Below are positions 1 to 10,685 of a stretch of DNA of 64,000 nt, piece after piece. The stretch is taken from assembly GCA_021018815.1 (NCBI GenBank), contig JAITYX010000007.1, positions 3,845,001-3,909,000 on the forward strand, in the 5' to 3' direction. Positions within the stretch are counted from its first letter, which is position 1. Each line of letters opens with the position of its first letter. The translations under genes and the position numbers were made by a program. This stretch comes from Talinum fruticosum (lineage: Eukaryota > Streptophyta > Magnoliopsida > Caryophyllales > Talinaceae). The notes beneath the pieces were generated by a model, which did not search any database, had not been told where the DNA came from, and saw only the letters and a list, made by a program, of their open reading frames with translations.

Positions 1-250
1 TGTTTATGTGATTATGTGTTTATCCCGAATTCATCGATTATAAATGACATAAGCATGCGTATGTGAAATGAATTGATCGTACTTGAGTTGGAACTTACTT
101 ATGTGAATTGCTTGTTTTGAAGAAGTTACGCATGAACGTGCTAAGCATGAATTATATGAACTAAGTGTACCTTATGTATAAGTAATAAGAAAATAAGAAA
201 TTTAAAGAACTAAAGAAGGGAGAAAGGATTGTGTTATTGATCTTAGACCC

Positions 251-442
251 CACGAATTAAAGAACCCTCCGAAGCTATGGCCATAGAAGTGTCTCGTCAA
301 CCCGAAGCCACGAATTATTTTGCTTCTACGAATTATTGACAGTATGCGTCCTTCGGGGAAGGGAGGCCGCCTCGAGGCCACGAATTATTTTGCCTCGAGG
401 CCACGAATTAGCCTCCGTGAACCGAGCCCACGAATTATTTTG
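251..442. repeat. Short interspersed motif array, ACGAATTA
   Basis: The octamer ACGAATTA occurs six times, at about 252, 310, 328, 380, 403 and 430, four of them extended to CACGAATTATTTTG or close to it. Copies sit between complementary short words such as CCTCGAGG, and one 18-base block is repeated exactly at about 370 and 393. It lies inside the LTR and has no known function. Confidence 0.55.
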
Positions 443-1120
443 GCTCCAAGAACTGGGTCTTTAGAGCGGAACATAAATCTTCTTTCCATTCGAACTAAGA
501 AAACTTAAAAGAAGTACGATATGAAGAAACGAATGATCGTGCATATCGAATAAGAAAGTAAGAACCAATGATTTATGAAATGCACGATTGAACTCAAGAA
601 GAAGAATAAGAAGAAGACCGAATCTTGATTTCATAAGAAATGTGTGCCATAAGAACTAAGATATGATTTACGTGATGAATGAATTGCATGATGAGTGATT
701 ATATGATTTACTTGCGTAGAAAGACGAATGATGCATGTTTAATTGAATTCATGAATAAGTGATGTCATTATGATTTTCGGCAAGTTGGTAAGTTAGAATC
801 TCGCATGTTTTAAGCATGTATGATCCGAATCGCATGTTATGAATGAAATGTGAACTTACGTGTGTTTGTTAATGAACTAATGTGCAAAGTGAAACCCGGG
901 GTTGAGTTTGGGTTATTCACTGGGCTAGTGAGCTCATGACATCACCAACATTTCAGGTGCGAAGTTAGGACTCCCTGGAATTGCTTTGGGCTATTAGAAG
1001 AAGCGAACCATCGGATAGGACTTCTCCGGACTTCTCCGTACTTTATGTTTTTCATGTTTGTAAAGACCAGTTGTACTTGAACTTAAGTTTGATTATGAAT
1101 GTAAAAGCCCTATGTGAATA

Positions 1121-1181
1121 CTCCGAGCGTGTGGCTCGTTGAGTTGTGTTGTGTTTCTCCGAGCGTGTGGCTCGTTGAGTT
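1121..1181. repeat. 36-bp direct duplication inside the LTR
   Basis: The block CTCCGAGCGTGTGGCTCGTT appears at 1121 and again at 1157. The LTR at 50791-53870 has a single, diverged copy near 53620, so the duplication is specific to this copy. Confidence 0.7.
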
Positions 1182-1410
1182 TTAGATTGTGTTTCGTGCG
1201 GGGATAAGGCTTTAAGCCTATGGGTTTAGCCGGTTTACAGAGGAAACTCTGCCGAAATTTCCGAAAACCCTTTGAAAACCTAGAATTACGCTTCCGCCAA
1301 TCCAATAAAGGGTTATTAACCCCAAGTTGAGGCCCTAAGCAGCCTTAGGGGTTCCTCTCGAGGAACCCCGGCATGTAATACTCCTAGGGCGGGTCTAGGG
1401 GTGTTACACA

Positions 1411-3585
1411 TCCTTTGTAATGGAAGAGAACAATGTTACACTTGACGTAGAAATAGTTGCATCATGTGTCGAGCAGTCGAAAGAGGAAACCGTTCTTTTC
1501 ATGATGAGCATTGAATCCATCAACTATCAATATGACTGGATAGTGGATTCAGGTTGCTCGGACCACAAGACAGAAGACATGAACAAGCTACACAAGTACG
1601 ATCGAATATAAAGGAAATCAGGTTGTGGTAACGACTAACGACTCTAAAATAATGAAAGTGAAGAAGAGGGTGACTTACACCAAGCTCGAAGTGATTAGGC
1701 GGAATTGAAGTATCGTTGATAAGAGGATCGATGCTACAAATGCAGCAAGAAAAGACACTATACTCAAGACTACATATATGTTCAAGAGGAAGGTAACATA
1801 GTTACTTTAAAAAACAATGAAGGTGAAGAAGAGTGGGACTTAAAGGCGTCCTTTGCAATGGAAGAGAAAAATGTTACACTTGATGTAGAAATAGCTGCAT
1901 CATGTGTCGAGGAGCTGAAAGAGGAAACTGCTCTTGTCACGATGAGCAATGAATCCATCAACTATCAATATAACTGGATAGTGGATTCAGGTTGTCGAAC
2001 CACATGACGAGGAGACATAAACAAGCTACACGGTATGACCGAACATAAAGGAAATCGGGTCGTGGTAACAGCTAACGACTCTAAAATAATGAACGTGAAG
2101 AATAGTGGGACTTACACCAAACTCGAAGTGATTAGCCAGAATTGAAGTATCGTCGACAAGAGGATCGATGCTACAAATGCAGCAAGAAAAGACACTATTC
2201 TCGAGACTGCAGATATGTTCAAGAGGAAAGTAGCATAGTTACTTTAAAAAACAATGAAGGTGAAGAAGAATGGGACTTATAGGCGTCCTTTGCAATGGAA
2301 GAGAACAATGTTACACTTGATGTAGAAATAGTCGCATCATGTGTCGATGAGCCGAAAGAGGAAACCACTCTTGTCATGATGAGCAATGAATCATCAACCA
2401 GTAATATAACTCGGATAGTGGATTCAGGTTACTCGAACCACATGACAAGAGACATGAACAAGCTACACCGTACGACTGAATATAAAGGAAATCGAGTCGT
2501 GGTAATAGCTAACGACTCGAAATAATGAAGGTGAAGAAGAGTTTGACTTACACCAAGCTCAAAGTGATCAGGCAGAATTTAAGTATCTTCGATGCTACAA
2601 ATGCAACAAGAAAAGACACTATACTCGAGACTCGCATATATGTTCAAGAGGAAGGTAACATAGTTACTTTAAAAAACAATGAAGGTGAAGAAGAGTGGGA
2701 CTTACAGGCGTCCTTTGCAATGGAACAGAACAATGTTACACTTGATGTAGAAATAACCGCATCATGTGTCAAGAAGCTGAAAGAGGAAACTGCTCTTGTC
2801 CTCGATGAGCAATGAATCCATCAACTAGTAATATGATTGGATAGTGGGTTCAGGTTACTCGAACCACATGACAAGAGACATGAACAAGCTATATGGTACG
2901 ACCGAATATAAAGGAAATTGAGTCGTGCTAACTCCTAACGACTCGAAATAATGAAGGTGAAGAAGAGTGGGACTTACACCAAGCTCAAAGTGATCGGGCG
3001 GAATGGAAGTATCTTCGACAAGAGGATCGATGCTATAAATGCTGCAAGAAAAGACACTATACTCGAGACCGCAGATCTGTTCAAGAGGAAGGTAACATAG
3101 TTACTTTAAAAAACAATGAAGGTGAAGAAGAGTGGGACTTACAGGCGTCCTTTGCAATGGAAGAGAACAATGTTACACTTGATGTAGAAATAACCGCATC
3201 ATGTGTCGAGAAGCCGAAAGAGGAAACCGCTCTTGTCATGATCAACAATGAATCCATCAACTATCAATATGACTGGATAGTGGATTCAGAGTTGCTCGAA
3301 CCACATGACAGGAGACATAAACAAGCTACACGGTACGACCTAATATAAAGGAAATCGAGTCATAGTAATGGCTAATGAATCTAAAATAATGAAGGTGAAG
3401 AAGAGTGGGACTTACACCAAGCTCAAATTGATCAAGTAGAACCGAAGTATCTTCGACAAGAAGATCCATGCTACAAATGCAGCAAGAAAAGACACTATAC
3501 TCGAGACTCGGAGATCTGTTTGAGAGAAAGGTAACATAGTACTATCAAAAACAATGAAGGTAAAGAAGAGTGGAACTTACAGGTG
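1411..3585 (+). repeat. Tandem array of ~437-bp copia gag/protease units
   Basis: Five head-to-tail units start at the word TCCTTTG(C/T)AATGG at 1411, 1849, 2286, 2711 and 3148; a sixth start at 3586 leads into the unique part of the element. Periods are 438, 437, 425, 437 and 438. Each unit covers the C-terminal half of protease's N-terminal region through the active-site DSG motif, a short spacer, then a CCHC zinc knuckle (CYKCSKKRHYTRD type). In a normal element the knuckle comes once, before the protease. Most units contain stops or frameshifts. The active-site region differs by unit: intact DSG in unit 1, one-base loss after DSGC in unit 2, DSGY in unit 3, GSGY (catalytic Asp lost) in unit 4, a two-base insertion in unit 5, and intact DSGCSNHM at 3721 in the last. 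Confidence 0.92.
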
Positions 3586-5443
3586 TCCTTTGCAATAGCA
3601 GAGAACAATGTTACACTTGATGTAGAAATAGCTGCATCATGTGTCGAGGAGCCGAAAGAGGAAACTGCTCTTGTCATGATGAGCAATGAATCCATTAAAT
3701 AGCAATATGACTGGATAGTGGATTCAGGTTGCTCGAACCATATGACAGGAGACATGAACAATCTACATGGTATGATCGAATATAAAGGAAATCTGGTCAT
3801 GGTAACGACTAACGACTCTAAAATGCCAATAACCCATGTTGGTAATGCACCGATTTCTCCTCGGTTTAATCTGCATCAAGTGCAGCTGCAAAATGTCTAT
3901 CACGTGCCCGATATGAAGAATAACTTTCTATCTATATCATGGCTGACATCTTCAGGGAACTATGTGGTCTTTTGTCCTAATGATGTAAAGGTATATCGCG
4001 AGTCTCAAGCCTAAGTCACTGCCACTTATGGAAGGACGATGCCTCGAATCGTCTATGTAATGTCATCCCAAGATGCATACATTGACAAACAAAGAAGAAT
4101 AAGACAGACGAGACTTATGGCATGCAAGACTCGGTCACGTGAGTTATTACAAGTTGAAGATGATGATGCAAAAGACAATGATGAAGGGCCTTCGCAACTT
4201 GAGATTCGAGATAACATAGTATGTGTTGGATGTTAATATGGAATGGCACATCAACTTCCTTACGAGGAGTCCTCATACAGGGCTAAGGCGCCACTTGAGC
4301 TCATCCATTTTGATGTCTTTGGAAGAGTAAAGCAACCAACCGTTATCGAATATAAGTACATGATTACCTTCATCGGTGATTTCTCAAGATATGTTTGGGT
4401 AGATTTTATGAAAGAAAAATCGGAGGTGTTGGATAAATTTAAGGAGTTCAAAAATAAGGTCGAAGGTAAGTTGGGCACAAAGTAAAGTGTCTACGTACGG
4501 ACAATGGGAGAGAATATACATCGCATGAGTTCTCAAATTACCTACAAGCACATAGAATACAACACCGGCTTACTCGTCCTAGCACACCGCAACAAAATGG
4601 TCTAGTAGAGCAAAAGAATCGACATCTTGTAGAGACTCGCGAAGCATGTTGTATGCCAAGAATGTACAACCACGTTTCTAGGTTGAGTACATGAAGACAA
4701 CGGTCTATGTCACTAACAGACCACGAGCAAGACTCGGGTTTATGTCTCCGTATGAGAAGTTATGGAATGTCAAGCCCATGGTAATCCATTTCAGGGTGTT
4801 TGGTTGTGTATGTTATGTGTTCATACCGACCACCTATGAAGCAAGTTCGACAAAAAGGCAATTAGCTATATTTTCGTGGGCTATGATAATGAAAGAAAAG
4901 GATGGAAGTGTTGTGACCCGACAACAGGACGTTACTACACATCAAGAAATGTGGTGTTCAACGAAGCATCTTCATGGTGGTCATCACGAGCAATAACACT
5001 TCCCAACTCTAAGGAGAACGAGGAAAAGTTGGAGCGAGAGGCCGAAGAAGACGAGAAAGACTCAAGCTATGAGATAACACCACGATAAGAAGTTACCAAA
5101 GAAGAAAGAGGTAAAGAAGAGACACCAAGTAGGCATAAAAGTCCATGGCGAGACAGGTGTGCATCATGCTTCTCCAAAAGAAGAGAGGCCAAGTCAACTC
5201 GAAGAGACAATGATAGATGAAACTCCAGAGCCACAACTAAGGAGGTCTAATAGGATACGGAAACAAAATCCTAAATACGCAAACATAGCATTGGTAGAAA
5301 GACCAAGCATTAAGGAATCGAGAACTTATGAAGAAGCATGGGAAAAGAGGAATGGAAAAAGGCAATGGAGGAAGAAATACAACCTTGGATTCAGAATGAG
5401 ACTTGTGAGCTAGTACCCAAGCCCAAGGATGACAATGAAGAAA
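3586..5443 (+). pseudogene. Copia pol remnant: protease, integrase
   Basis: This would encode the N-terminal half of a copia polyprotein: the aspartic protease that matures Gag-Pol and the integrase that inserts the cDNA. The protease active-site DSG is at 3721-3729, within WIVDSGCSNHMTGD. It is followed by a protease body ending near 4014 (YHVPDMKNNFLSI), GAG-pre-integrase with an HARLGH motif near 4124 and a CVGC pair near 4226, then the integrase core. The core Asp is in HFDVFG near 4306, the second Asp in TDNGREY near 4500 and the Glu in [13 protein letters not shown] near 4607, so all three catalytic codons survive. A C-terminal GWKCCDPTTGRYYTSRNVVF block lies near 4900. Stops and frameshifts near 4014, 4170, 4235, 4485, 4680 and 4900 break the frame. 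The remnant ends in an acidic linker (EWKKAMEEEIQ type) where RT should begin. It is not functional. Confidence 0.88.
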
Positions 5444-5446
5444 AGT

Positions 5447-5462
5447 GGGTAATGAGGGGGAG
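5447..5462 (+). other. Polypurine tract of copia element 1
   Basis: A purine-rich run (GTAATGAGGGGGAG) lies immediately 5' of the LTR start TGTTAAAA at 5463, where plus-strand DNA synthesis is primed in LTR retrotransposons. Confidence 0.7.
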
Positions 5463-5605
5463 TGTTAAAATAAAATAATAGAAAATTCATTATCCACTTT
5501 CTAGAAATAAGTATCAAAATAATATTTAGAATTTTCTATGGGAAAAATCTAGAGCTTAGAAATATCTAGATAATTATAGGATTATCCTAGGAAATATCTA
5601 GATAA
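5463..5605 (+). mobile_element. Copia element 1, 3' LTR, left segment
   Basis: Begins TGTTA right after the polypurine tract. It is interrupted at 5605 by the CACTA element and continues at 10686. The joined LTR is about 424 bp, a usual copia size, with matching termini TGTTA and TAACA. Confidence 0.8.
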
Positions 5606-5639
5606 TACTACGAAAACCACTTTTAACTATAGTTAAAAA

Positions 5640-5945
5640 TGACATTTAACGACAGTTAACAAGCGTCGTATATTTGGGCGTCATTTTATGTACCACCTTT
5701 GACTACGATTCAAAATCGTAGTCATAGATCAATATATGACGACGGTTCGGATAGAAAAACCATAGTCATAGGTCAATATATGATGACGGTTATTTTATCT
5801 TAACCGTTATCATAGGCCGTCTTACGTAGTTGGAAAAGCTTATTACAGAGCACCTATGACAACAGTTCCTTCATTTGAACCGTCGTCATAGATAAGCCTA
5901 CGACTACGGTTCTACATTAAGAACCGTCATTATAAGTCTGATTTT
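5640..5945. repeat. CACTA subterminal repeats, left end
   Basis: Many direct and inverted copies of ATGACGACGGTT and variants (AACCGTCGTCATAG) fill about 300 bases next to the transposon end. This density and inverted pairing is typical of CACTA subterminal regions. Confidence 0.8.
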
Positions 5946-6429
5946 TTAAAAATAATTTTTCTCATATTTGCTTGCCCCTCTCGTACAATACAAAAAAAAC
6001 ATATACAAACACATATACAAACCATAATCAAATACACTCTTCACTAGAATATATACAAAACAACATACTCAGCACACTTTGTATATACGCCTTCCTCTTC
6101 ATCGAATATAGATACAAAACAACAAATACATATATAAACCACAATCATATGTACATATTTATACCTATAACTGTGCATGACTACTAAAATCACAAACTTC
6201 ACCTATCAAATAATGAAGAATAAGCTGTAACATATATACCTATTCCTTTATACGGTTGTATACAAACTCGCCCAACCTTGTTTTAACTCGTTGAGCACTT
6301 CATCTATATAGGGAGTGGGTGGCTTCTTTCCTAGGAAATATTGTAACCAATGTTGTGAAAGACATATTAATTAGGTCGAGTGTAAGTGTTAATCAAGCTG
6401 AAAAAAGAATACATAATAATCAATTACAA

Positions 6430-7930
6430 GTGCAACTATACCTCTTTTGGACTAGCATTCTTTTCGAGTTTGGCCATAATCTCTTTCATGTACTTGGAGA
6501 ATGTAGAAGGCGCACTCCATGTTCCCCGGTTGTTTATGGCACTATAATAATAAAATAGATTCTAACACATAAAGAATTAATTGGTACTTATGTATCTAGC
6601 AAGTAATATGAAATGAAAAACATCTAAAGTAGACTCTAATAACCAAGAGAACCTCACCTTGACGGGGACAAATAGAGGTTGTGCTTTCTTATTCACTCGT
6701 TTGTCCTTGATGCCGCCGCCATAATAATAACGGACTAGAACACTATTTTTCAATTGGAAAAATAAAATTCAAGTTACACATATCATTGAATGATTACTTA
6801 ACAAAACAACATAAAATGATTAAATGTATGAACTCGCACCTCGACGACATCCCCGATATCTTCCCTCACATCACAACCCGGAAGATCAAGGAAGTAGGCT
6901 ATATTAGCCCTTGGCTATATGGTAGCAAGCATCCAATAGTGGCTACAAAGAACACATTTTTATATAAGTATGTGTAACACTATATAAAAATTTCATCTCG
7001 TTAATTAGTTCATAATTTGTCCACTTACCTCTCATTGAACAATGCCGAAACAATGTTTTATCATCCACGACATCTTTCATGACGTCAAAGATATAGGAGA
7101 CTCGTTCGTCATGATTCAGCCCAGCTCCTTGAATAACGGAAATAGGGTTCGAAACCGAACATAGTCTTTCCCGATCTCGTGCAGCCACCTTACATATTAA
7201 TATGTAGTTAAAAATTGAAATTAATTAGTAAAAAAATATTGATGAAGAATATATTAACACACATCATACCAAGCATAATAGCGGATACGCCGATTTCCTC
7301 GATGCGCAAAAATTGCAATATGTCGTCCGGGAATACAAAGACCGACAAATCCGCTTCACGTAGCCCAAACATGTGACTTGATGGCCTACGGATGATCCGG
7401 TCCTCTCGTTGAAAGAGTCCGCACATAACTTTCCGGAGCAACACACCATTCCATGCAAGACTCCTCAATGGATTTGAGAGGAGACTTCTTCGGACAACGA
7501 ACGAGCGGCATCGAACGTTTGCTTGTGCCAATGGCGCCCTTCATCTCACTCTCGGATTTTTCCCGATATCCTAGTCAATAAATACAAGAATGAGAAATAT
7601 ATATACGTGATTTTAACAACAGACTAAATCTAATATTTATAATAAAAATGAATTACCATAGTGAGGATGACCAAACGCTTGGGCCAACAAAGAAAAACGT
7701 TGATTGCGTCGTCAACGGTGTGGAGGTCCGCTCCCGGATGGGCAACTCACACTCACCTCCCATTTATGACCTTTTTGACACTCACCCTCACCTCATCAGC
7801 CTGCAAAGGGTGTCCCGTGAACGACAACATCTTCCCTCCATGGGAAAACAACACCCAATGCCACAACATGCTCGAGGGGAAGGTGATGAGAAGCTAACTT
7901 GCAATTCGCCAGTTGCATAAGAATAAGTAA
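6430..7930 (-). pseudogene. Ulp1-like cysteine protease (C48) part of CACTA gene
   Basis: Downstream of the transposase block on the minus strand comes a conserved linker region: LEHVVALGVVFPWREDVVV then VHGTPF, near 7880-7800, followed by DDAINVFLCWPKRLVIL near 7700-7650. After it is a C48 peptidase remnant: FVFPDDILQFLRIEEIGVSA near 7350-7290 and a block near 7188-7010. The His motif HYWMLATI is near 6943, YFLDLPG with the catalytic Asp near 6897, and QPGNMECAFYIL with Gln and catalytic Cys (codon 6514-6512). So the His, Asp, Gln and Cys codons of the SUMO-protease fold can all be read. Several frameshifts and stops disrupt it. Ulp1-like domains are known as captured or fused parts of plant CACTA and MULE genes; their role in transposition is unsettled. 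Confidence 0.85.
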
Positions 7931-8129
7931 ACATTTGACATAGAAGTTAAATAACCAAAAACCCTGAAAATAAATGGACAGAGTTTCCCCTTTAAAGTAA
8001 AAATTTTCCGGGATAACGGTCGTCATCCGAAACAACACAAACATACTAAATAAGTAATTATTCAACGGCCACACGCCGAGTTACGCAACAACAAAAACAT
8101 ACTATAAGTAATTATTCAACAAGATTATA

Positions 8130-9640
8130 CATTAATTAGTCAAAATATAAATATGCATGTAAATATAATTAGATTGCAAAATCTTAATTACCTCCACCAG
8201 AACATCAAATCGGTCGACGGGTGAGCTCACGTTTACGCTGGCCGATGTATGGGGTGAGAAAGGACGTACATCATCAAAGTTGCTAGGTAACGGCATACCT
8301 ATGTTGGTGAAGTACGCCCTCATCTCGGACTACATCTTTGCCCACATTTGCGCCCTCATCTTTTCGATCCGTGCAGCCATTTAGGACATTTGGGATTACA
8401 TTTGGGCCATTTGGGCCTCCATATGTGCTTCACTCGGAAGAGACGGGACGCTACTTCCTAGTCTCAAAGTGCTCAACTATCCCCACCCGCCCAACGACGG
8501 CTCGAACACAACCGGGATGCTCATCTCTTTGTAGGGCCAAGGCTAGGTTGTCCCTCCTCCCGATGGTGTCGATGTATCAAGTCAATGTCTATGACAAAGA
8601 CTCCTATAAGAAGAAAAAAATTATCATTTGACAAATTCAGAAAATAAACCAATAAGTTCTCAAAATAAATAAAGGAAAATAGTAAAAAACACACGAGTTG
8701 GCGAAAAAATAGCTTCTACATTGGGCGTAGTGAAGGTTCCATCTTTCTTCTTTCTTCCTTAGATCCACAACTCGTCCCTATCGACAACGAGCTGCGAAGT
8801 ATCTATGGTGGACCCTTCACTGGATGTGGTTTGAAGTTGTTCAAGCTTTTGCTTGTACAACCTCTCCTCCAACTTCGCGTATCCCCTACGGGATAGCACA
8901 TGAGGCTACGGATTGCTCTTAATCCTCTTCCGGTTGGCTTCACCTATCACATGCACAAGTAATTAAGACAACGAAAATATCGAGTGCATAACACTTACAT
9001 TTCTTCCTTTTTATGTCAATTCGATAACTCACACTATATGTATATGAGATTGAATATTGAATGAAATTACCGTGTATTCGGAGAGGTGATATGTGACTCA
9101 AACAATCTCCAGTCCTCCTTGGTGATAGAATTGTTGACCTCCCGTGGTCTACCTTCTTATTTTATCTACTTTGTTTTGTAAACCCATATAACGGCAATAC
9201 GATATTTGAAGTCTCTAAACTTCTCTGCCGCCGACATGAGGGTCTTATGTCTCACGAAGGGGATCTAAGATTCATTAACGTTCAAGTTGAATGTTCTTTG
9301 AAACACAAGAATTTATGCATTAGTACACATATATTAACCATTTACAATATAAGTTGCAACACGAAGTTGAGATGTATTCATTTACTTGAATATCGTTCTA
9401 TAGCTTGTCCTTAATGGAATCGGGGACGTCAGCCCATTTTCTAAAGTTGATGTTCATGTGGCAGCGGGTTGCCGTACCAACGTGGTTCATAAAGGTAACT
9501 TTATTCTCTTTTCGTGGCTATCAAAATCAACCCATGTCGGGAGAGTTAGATCGTCTCTACTCCGGACCAACTTCTCCTTGTTCATCATAGTTCGCCCCTC
9601 AATATTTTTGTACTTTTGGAAGAATCCATCTTATACCGCA
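8130..9640 (-). pseudogene. Plant transposase (Ptta/En/Spm, transposase_24) remnant
   Basis: On the minus strand, from about 9627 to 9397, an almost open frame reads EGRTMMNKEKLVRSRDD, then VTFMNHVGTATRCHMN and FRKWADVPDSIKDKL, the signature of the transposase_24 family of CACTA elements. A TAG replaces the expected Trp just after this. Further exon-like blocks follow: AAEKFRDFKYRIAV near 9220, EDWRLFESHIT near 9110, then ANRKRIKSNP, SRRGYAKLEERLYKQ and KKDGTFTTPNVEAIF between 8943 and 8706. The last block (MRAYFTNIGMPLPSNFDD) is near 8320-8270. The order matches the family, with introns or gaps between blocks. In-frame stops and lost splice continuity make it a pseudogene. Its role in active elements is DNA binding and mobilisation. 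Confidence 0.85.
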
Positions 9641-9649
9641 AGCAATTAT

Positions 9650-10077
9650 ACAAATCTTGATTAAAAAAAACATGTACAACAATTTTCGAGACAGAAACAC
9701 ATTAGTTGGGTCGAGTAGCAACCAACACGGGCTAACCATGTAGTTTGAGCGGGCCTCGTGCTCGATCGCCCGTAACCCCGGTTCCTTAATTTTGGCCCTT
9801 TTTTTGTCTCTTCTCTTATTTTCACAATTTTATCCATTCACATTCCTCAAATATAAGATTAATCTACAAATTTTCTCTAAAACACCACAAAAAATAAGAC
9901 TCCTAAAATACACTTTCGAGTTTATATTTGAAATTGGAAAGCAATCTTTACACTTTCGAGTTGCATGAAAATGCCGAAAATAACAAGGCCAACTATAAAA
10001 ACCCGCAATGGAATTTAAGGAACAATGATAAAGATTAAGAGAAAGAGACAAACCTTGTGGTGCCCGAGAAAGAGGAG
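9650..10077. other. CACTA 5' non-coding region
   Basis: Between the subterminal repeats and the first recognisable transposase block I see no conserved protein. The stretch probably holds the transposon promoter and leader. Confidence 0.4.
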
Positions 10078-10192
10078 TCGGCGAGAGAGGTGTAGCCACA
10101 CGGAGAGAGTGAGGTCGACGAGAGAGGTGCAGCCACGTGGAGAGAGTGAGATCGTCAAGAGAGGTGCAGCCACGGGGAGAGAGTAGGATCAA
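10078..10192. repeat. ~55-bp tandem repeat in the CACTA leader
   Basis: Three tandem copies of a block containing GAGAGAGGTG(C/T)AGCCAC and GGAGAGAGT, at about 10085, 10121 and 10158 (spacing 36-37 bases). They lie upstream of the transposase gene on the minus strand. Long open frames across this stretch on the minus strand follow from its low complexity and are not a gene. Confidence 0.7.
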
Positions 10193-10392
10193 AAGAGAGG
10201 TCGGCAAGAGAGTGCTCCACCAACAACCGGAAACGCAGAGAGAGTGAGTGGGGGGTGCAACCACAACTCGAAGCTGCAGAGTAGCACCGGAAACCACCAG
10301 CGAACCATAGAGAGAAGAGAACCGAAGCGAGAGACTGTGTGACCGAAAAATGAGAAACTGCATGCAGACTCGGCTTTGGGCAAGGGTTTTGG

Positions 10393-10670
10393 TGCGGAAC
10401 TTTAGATGACGGTTTAATACGAACAACCGTCATCTAAAGTACTTAGACTACTGGTTCAAGTACTTGAACCGTAGTCATAGATAAGTCTATGACGACGGTC
10501 CGGTAAAAGAACCGTATTCTAAGGTTTAGTAGAAACTTTAGATGACGGTTGTTTTGTGAACCGGTGTCATATATACGTTAAAAACCGCATTTTTTACGAC
10601 AATGTCACCGGTCCATTTTTCATGACGGTTTGTCCGTTTAACATTCGTTAAAGACCCGTCGTTAAAACTG
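10393..10670. repeat. CACTA subterminal repeats, right end
   Basis: Copies of TTTAGATGACGGTT and its complement, and of GACGACGGTCCGGT, repeat through this stretch up to the CACTA terminus. They are the counterpart of the cluster at 5640-5945. Confidence 0.8.
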
Positions 10671-10685
10671 ATTTTTATAGTAGTG

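Larger units (their letters stand above)
1..1408. mobile_element. Right-hand part of a long LTR, Ty3/gypsy-like
   Basis: The sequence ends in GGGTGTTACA at 1408, the same terminus as the complete LTR at 50791-53870. The last ~300 bases share further landmarks with that copy: a GTGTGGCTCGTTGAG block, GGCTTTAAGCCTA, and TGTAATACTCCTAGG just before the end. The left end lies outside the window. No coding region is visible. Directly after 1408 the sequence is in the middle of a copia repeat unit, so the LTR (or the element it belongs to) is inserted in, or recombined with, copia element 1. The gypsy assignment rests on LTR length and termini only, because no internal domain is attached. Confidence 0.65.
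5606..10685 (-). mobile_element. CACTA (En/Spm-like) DNA transposon
   Basis: The right end on the minus strand reads CACTACTATAAAAATCAG; the left end on the plus strand reads TACTACGAAAACC, one base off CACTAC. Both ends are followed by TTTTAAC and by clusters of a short GACGGTT-type motif, as in CACTA subterminal regions where the transposase-associated protein binds. The element sits inside the copia LTR, whose two halves resume on either side. A 3-bp target duplication is not clean: ATA follows the right end, and ATA precedes CTACG at the left if two terminal bases were lost. The gene inside is on the minus strand and encodes the plant transposase_24 (Ptta/En/Spm) region plus an Ulp1-like protease. 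I see no TNP2/TNPD-type DDE transposase, so this copy would need one from elsewhere. Confidence 0.88.

Noticed and set aside
1411..3585. CRISPR-like or satellite array
   Set aside because: Units of ~437 bp are copies of copia coding sequence without short repeats and unique spacers.
9830..10426. 198-codon minus-strand open frame
   Set aside because: It sits in the CACTA leader over a GA-rich tandem repeat; low complexity, no similarity, and it overlaps subterminal repeats.
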